Part shown: piece by piece, positions 7,671-11,766 of the stretch | Position numbering within the stretch: the stretch's first letter is position 1 | Layout of the letters: every line of letters starts with the position of its first letter | Source of the DNA: a bacterium | Lineage (GTDB): Bacteria; Auribacterota; UBA3054 | Direction: 5' to 3' | DNA length: 11,766 bases | Assembly (NCBI GenBank): GCA_017444325.1 | Contig: JAFSWV010000007.1 | Coordinates: 1-11,766, forward strand | Notes under the pieces: generated by a model | Database searches by the model: none | What the model was told of the DNA's origin: nothing | The model's input: only the letters and a program-made list of their open reading frames with translations | Program-made: the position numbers and the translations under genes

Positions 7671-7834
7671 CACCAGTTGAAGGTGGGATTCAGATCCAGT
7701 TCTTTCTCCTCCCGCAACGGTTGATTCCAGGGAATCGCGCTGTCGTCTTCCGCATTGCGGGGATCAAGCGCTTCGCATCCTGCGATGACAAAGGCAAGAG
7801 CCGCCAGGAAGAAGACGAGGAGGAATCTTGGCAT
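7670..7834 (-). CDS. Small lipoprotein (54 residues), function unknown
   Basis: I translated this by hand. The 54-residue product begins M-P-R-F and has a hydrophobic stretch FLLVFFLAALAFVIA ending in the lipobox V-I-A-G-C with the lipidated Cys at residue 20. The signal peptide is therefore typical of signal peptidase II, leaving a mature part of only 35 residues. The mature part is hydrophilic and acidic, with an I-P-W-N-Q-P motif (34-39) and a C-terminal NPTFNW. I recall small lipoproteins with a PWN/PW-x-x-P motif in Verrucomicrobiota, but cannot confirm homology. Glu follows the Cys, so it has no Asp+2 inner-membrane retention signal of the E. coli type. The ATG overlaps the stop of the upstream coiled-coil gene by one base (TAATG) and there is no clear Shine-Dalgarno, so translation probably depends on re-initiation. 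A terminator follows at once. Small size is the main reason for caution. Confidence 0.82.
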   Translation of the reverse strand: MPRFLLVFFLAALAFVIAGCEALDPRNAEDDSAIPWNQPLREEKELDLNPTFNW

Positions 7835-8655
7835 TAGTTGTTCTTGAGGCCCACTTCGTTGTTGACTTTGTCGCCTTTCTGAATGGTCTGGCCGGTAACA
7901 AGGTCCTTGGTCTCAGCGCCGCAGAGATTCTCCTGATCGTCGTAGATGCGGACGACTTTCAGGGTGCCGATGTAGGTCGTGCCGCGGGTCACTTTCAGTT
8001 CCTGACCGACAGGCAGGCCGGCGGCTTTGCCGACGGAGAGAATGTAGGAGGCGGGATAGTCGGCGCCGGCCGGATTGACTTCCAGAACTTCACCGGCGAA
8101 GACCGGTTCTTCTTCGAGGGAGAGACCGTGCTCAAGCAGGTTCATCTTGAAGCTGTTGGCCTGCTTTTCAGCGGCTTCCTGGGCTTCCTTGGCGGCAGCG
8201 ACATCCTTCTTCAGACCTTCGATGGCCTGAGTCTTGGATTCGATCTCGGACTTCAGGGCTTCAGCAGCCTCGGCAGCTTCCTTCAATTCGCCATCCTTCT
8301 GCTCGATCTGGGATTTCAGATCGCTGATGGTCGTCTGCAGGGCGTTGAGGGCGTCTTCGCCGCCTTCTTCGGAACCGAGGTTGGCGGTCAGTTCTTCGTA
8401 CTTGGCCTTCAAAGCGTCAAGCTGGGTTTCAACTTCTTTCTTGGCGGTCTCTAAAGCCGTCAGTTTGGCCTGAATGTCAGCGGTCTGCTGTTCGGCGGCT
8501 TCCTTGGCAGCCTTGGCTTCGGTAACTTCCTGCTGGCACTTGGTCAGCTTAGCCTGGGTGTTCTTCAGTTCGTCCTGAGTCTGGAACCACTTATAGCCGA
8601 AAAAGGCTGCGGCCAGGATCGCGATGATCGCCACTAAAGTTGCTACTACTTTCAT
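7834..8655 (-). CDS. Membrane-anchored coiled-coil protein with C-terminal beta-rich domain, function unknown
   Basis: The 273-residue protein starts MKVVATLVAIIAILAAAFFG, one N-terminal hydrophobic segment (about 3-20) that is probably an uncleaved signal anchor. Residues about 25-170 are Ala/Glu/Lys/Gln-rich with heptad-like spacing, a long coiled coil broken by a Gly-rich hinge near 94-99 (GSEEGGE). The last 85 residues form a distinct, likely beta-rich domain. It has G-E-V-L-E-V-N (188-194), YILSVGKAAGLPVGQ (204-218), VTRGTTYIGTLKVVRIY (222-238) and a closing GQTIQKGDKV. This pattern resembles FlgT/MreC-like beta modules common in envelope proteins of Planctomycetes and Verrucomicrobia, though I cannot name a family. 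It has its own near-consensus promoter and a GGAG site six bases upstream of the ATG. It overlaps the lipoprotein gene by one base, which suggests the two act together in the periplasm. Confidence 0.87.
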   Translation of the reverse strand: MKVVATLVAIIAILAAAFFGYKWFQTQDELKNTQAKLTKCQQEVTEAKAAKEAAEQQTADIQAKLTALETAKKEVETQLDALKAKYEELTANLGSEEGGEDALNALQTTISDLKSQIEQKDGELKEAAEAAEALKSEIESKTQAIEGLKKDVAAAKEAQEAAEKQANSFKMNLLEHGLSLEEEPVFAGEVLEVNPAGADYPASYILSVGKAAGLPVGQELKVTRGTTYIGTLKVVRIYDDQENLCGAETKDLVTGQTIQKGDKVNNEVGLKNN

Positions 8656-8717
8656 TTCTTGCTCCGATGGTTATGGATATTTATTATTTTTGATTTCAGT
8701 TTTGGATTATCGTATAG

Positions 8718-8746
8718 ATTATACTAGACGCCCCTTTTCAAGTCAA
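8718..8746 (-). promoter_or_regulatory. Near-consensus sigma70 promoter for the coiled-coil/lipoprotein unit
   Basis: On the minus strand, -35 TTGACT (8746-8741), a 17-bp spacer and -10 TATAAT (8723-8718) differ from the consensus at one base only. The predicted transcription start is about 8711, giving a roughly 55-base AT-rich leader to the ATG at 8655 with GGAG in front of it. The -35 box sits only 11 bp past the purL stop. The strength of this promoter implies high constitutive expression of the two envelope proteins. Confidence 0.88.
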
Positions 8747-8757
8747 GAAGCCTGTTT

Positions 8758-11052
<2,295 letters not shown>

Positions 11053-11067
11053 ATATTTTTCCTTAAC

Positions 11068-11766
11068 TTACTTCGCGATTGATTTTAAAAGCGAGACGAT
11101 GATCTTTTGTCCGTCGGAGCTTCCGAGGCCCGGTTCCGCGGCGCGCTCAGGGTGCGGCATCATGCCGAGGATCGTGCGCTCTTTGTTGAAAATTCCGGCG
11201 ATGTTGTTGCGGGAGCCGTTGGGGTTCACTTCCGGCGTCACAAGCCCGTCGCCTGTGCAGTAGCGGAAAGCCACCAGCTCTTCGTCCTCGAGCTTTTTCA
11301 GCGTCTCGTCGTCGGCGTAGTAGTTGCCTTCGCCGTGGGCGATCGGTATATTCAAAACTTCCTTGCTCTTGCAAAGGGAGGTGAAGATCGTGTCGTTGCG
11401 TTCGGTCCTTAAGAAGACGTGCTCGCAGATGAAGTTCAGGTCGCGCTTCATGTAAAGGGCGCCCGGCAGAAGCCCGGCTTCGCAAAGGATCTGGAAGCCG
11501 TTGCAGATGCCGATGACGGGACGGCCTTTCGCGGCATGCGCCTTCACTTCCTCCATGATGGGAGAGAAACGGGCGATGGCGCCGCAGCGCAGATAGTCGC
11601 CGTAAGAGAAACCGCCCGGAAGAACGTAGGCGTCGAACGTTCCGGGATTGCTCTCCTTGTGCCAGACATAGCTGACTTCGGCGGAAAGTCCGTTCTCTTT
11701 GGCCAGACGGCCGAAGGATGTCAGGCAGTCATAGTCGCAGTTGGAGCCCGGGAAAACTACAATTCC
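11068..11766 (-). CDS. purQ: Phosphoribosylformylglycinamidine synthase subunit PurQ (glutaminase), start outside window
   Basis: The frame runs open to the right edge, giving 232 residues. It begins G-I-V-V-F-P-G-S-N-C-D, a block that normally lies within the first few residues of PurQ, so only a handful of N-terminal residues are missing. It is a class I glutamine amidotransferase: nucleophile C88 in IGICNGFQIL, and the His-Glu pair H205/E207 in MMPHPERA. The LPGGFSYGDYLRCGAIAR block (about 49-66) is typical of PurQ. It hydrolyses glutamine and passes ammonia to PurL in FGAM synthesis. The ATG at 11556 is an internal Met in front of EEVKAHAAKG, not the start. PurL follows 15 bp downstream, so the two are co-transcribed. 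Any purS would have to lie beyond the window. Confidence 0.96.
   Translation of the reverse strand, partial: GIVVFPGSNCDYDCLTSFGRLAKENGLSAEVSYVWHKESNPGTFDAYVLPGGFSYGDYLRCGAIARFSPIMEEVKAHAAKGRPVIGICNGFQILCEAGLLPGALYMKRDLNFICEHVFLRTERNDTIFTSLCKSKEVLNIPIAHGEGNYYADDETLKKLEDEELVAFRYCTGDGLVTPEVNPNGSRNNIAGIFNKERTILGMMPHPERAAEPGLGSSDGQKIIVSLLKSIAK

Noticed and set aside
7608..7673. A 22-codon N-terminal extension of FtsK starting at 7673
   Set aside because: These codons are the terminator hairpin and its T tract read as protein, and they would overlap the lipoprotein stop. The family N-terminus fits the start at 7607, just before the first membrane helix.
7828..8454. A Gly/Phe/Leu-rich plus-strand frame opposite the coiled-coil gene
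   Set aside because: The repetitive look comes from the antisense reading of Lys/Glu/Ala-rich heptads. The minus strand has the promoter, ribosome site and anchor.
8735..8752. Possible terminator hairpin after purL
   Set aside because: Only about five weak pairs with a G-T mismatch form, and no T tract follows; the bases are better explained as the -35 region and spacer of the promoter.
11068..11556. A short 162-residue PurQ beginning at the ATG at 11556
   Set aside because: The same frame continues to the window edge and encodes the canonical PurQ N-terminal block, so this Met is internal.

Overview
The window is dense, ordinary bacterial chromosome: almost all housekeeping genes on the minus strand, with one partial sugar-hydrolase gene on the plus strand at the left edge. 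I infer a Gram-negative host. It has a lipobox protein, a RodZ-like membrane HTH protein and well-formed sigma70-type promoter elements (TTGACT-17-TATAAT), which argue against Bacteroidota-type promoters. The linkage ftsK - rodZ-like - rimO - pgsA - pgpA, together with a coiled-coil protein and a tiny lipoprotein, reminds me of the Verrucomicrobiota/Lentisphaerota group. That placement is recollection plus inference, not proven here.

Layout from left to right: (1) positions 2-421, plus strand, the C-terminal part of a GH125 alpha-mannosidase. (2) A symmetrical, probably bidirectional terminator at 421-452. (3) Positions 469-2292, minus strand, a 607-residue sodium:solute symporter convergent with the mannosidase. 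(4) Positions 2365-7607, minus strand, a tightly packed five-gene unit read from right to left: ftsK (DNA translocase), a short RodZ-like HTH membrane protein, rimO (S12 methylthiotransferase), pgsA and pgpA (two consecutive steps of phosphatidylglycerol synthesis). The junctions overlap by 8 bp, are separated by 1 bp, and overlap by 4 bp and 8 bp. (5) Positions 7639-7670, a strong intrinsic terminator. (6) Positions 7670-8655, minus strand, a two-gene unit with its own near-consensus promoter (8718-8746): a membrane-anchored coiled-coil protein and a 54-residue lipoprotein joined by a TAATG overlap. (7) Positions 8758-11766, minus strand, purL and purQ of purine synthesis, with purQ cut by the right edge only a few residues short of its start.

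Functionally, the central operon joins chromosome segregation and division (FtsK), cell-shape or envelope organisation (RodZ-like), ribosome modification (RimO) and anionic phospholipid supply (PgsA, PgpA), a grouping that suits growth-rate-coupled expression. PurQ and PurL form the glutaminase and synthetase parts of FGAM synthase. The coiled-coil/lipoprotein pair is the only uncharacterised module. Its anchor and lipobox suggest an envelope role, but no function can be assigned from sequence alone.

I see no CRISPR array, insertion sequence, tRNA, rRNA, attachment site or phage gene, and no convincing novel system. The best leads are the coiled-coil/lipoprotein pair and the possible leaderless start of ftsK.
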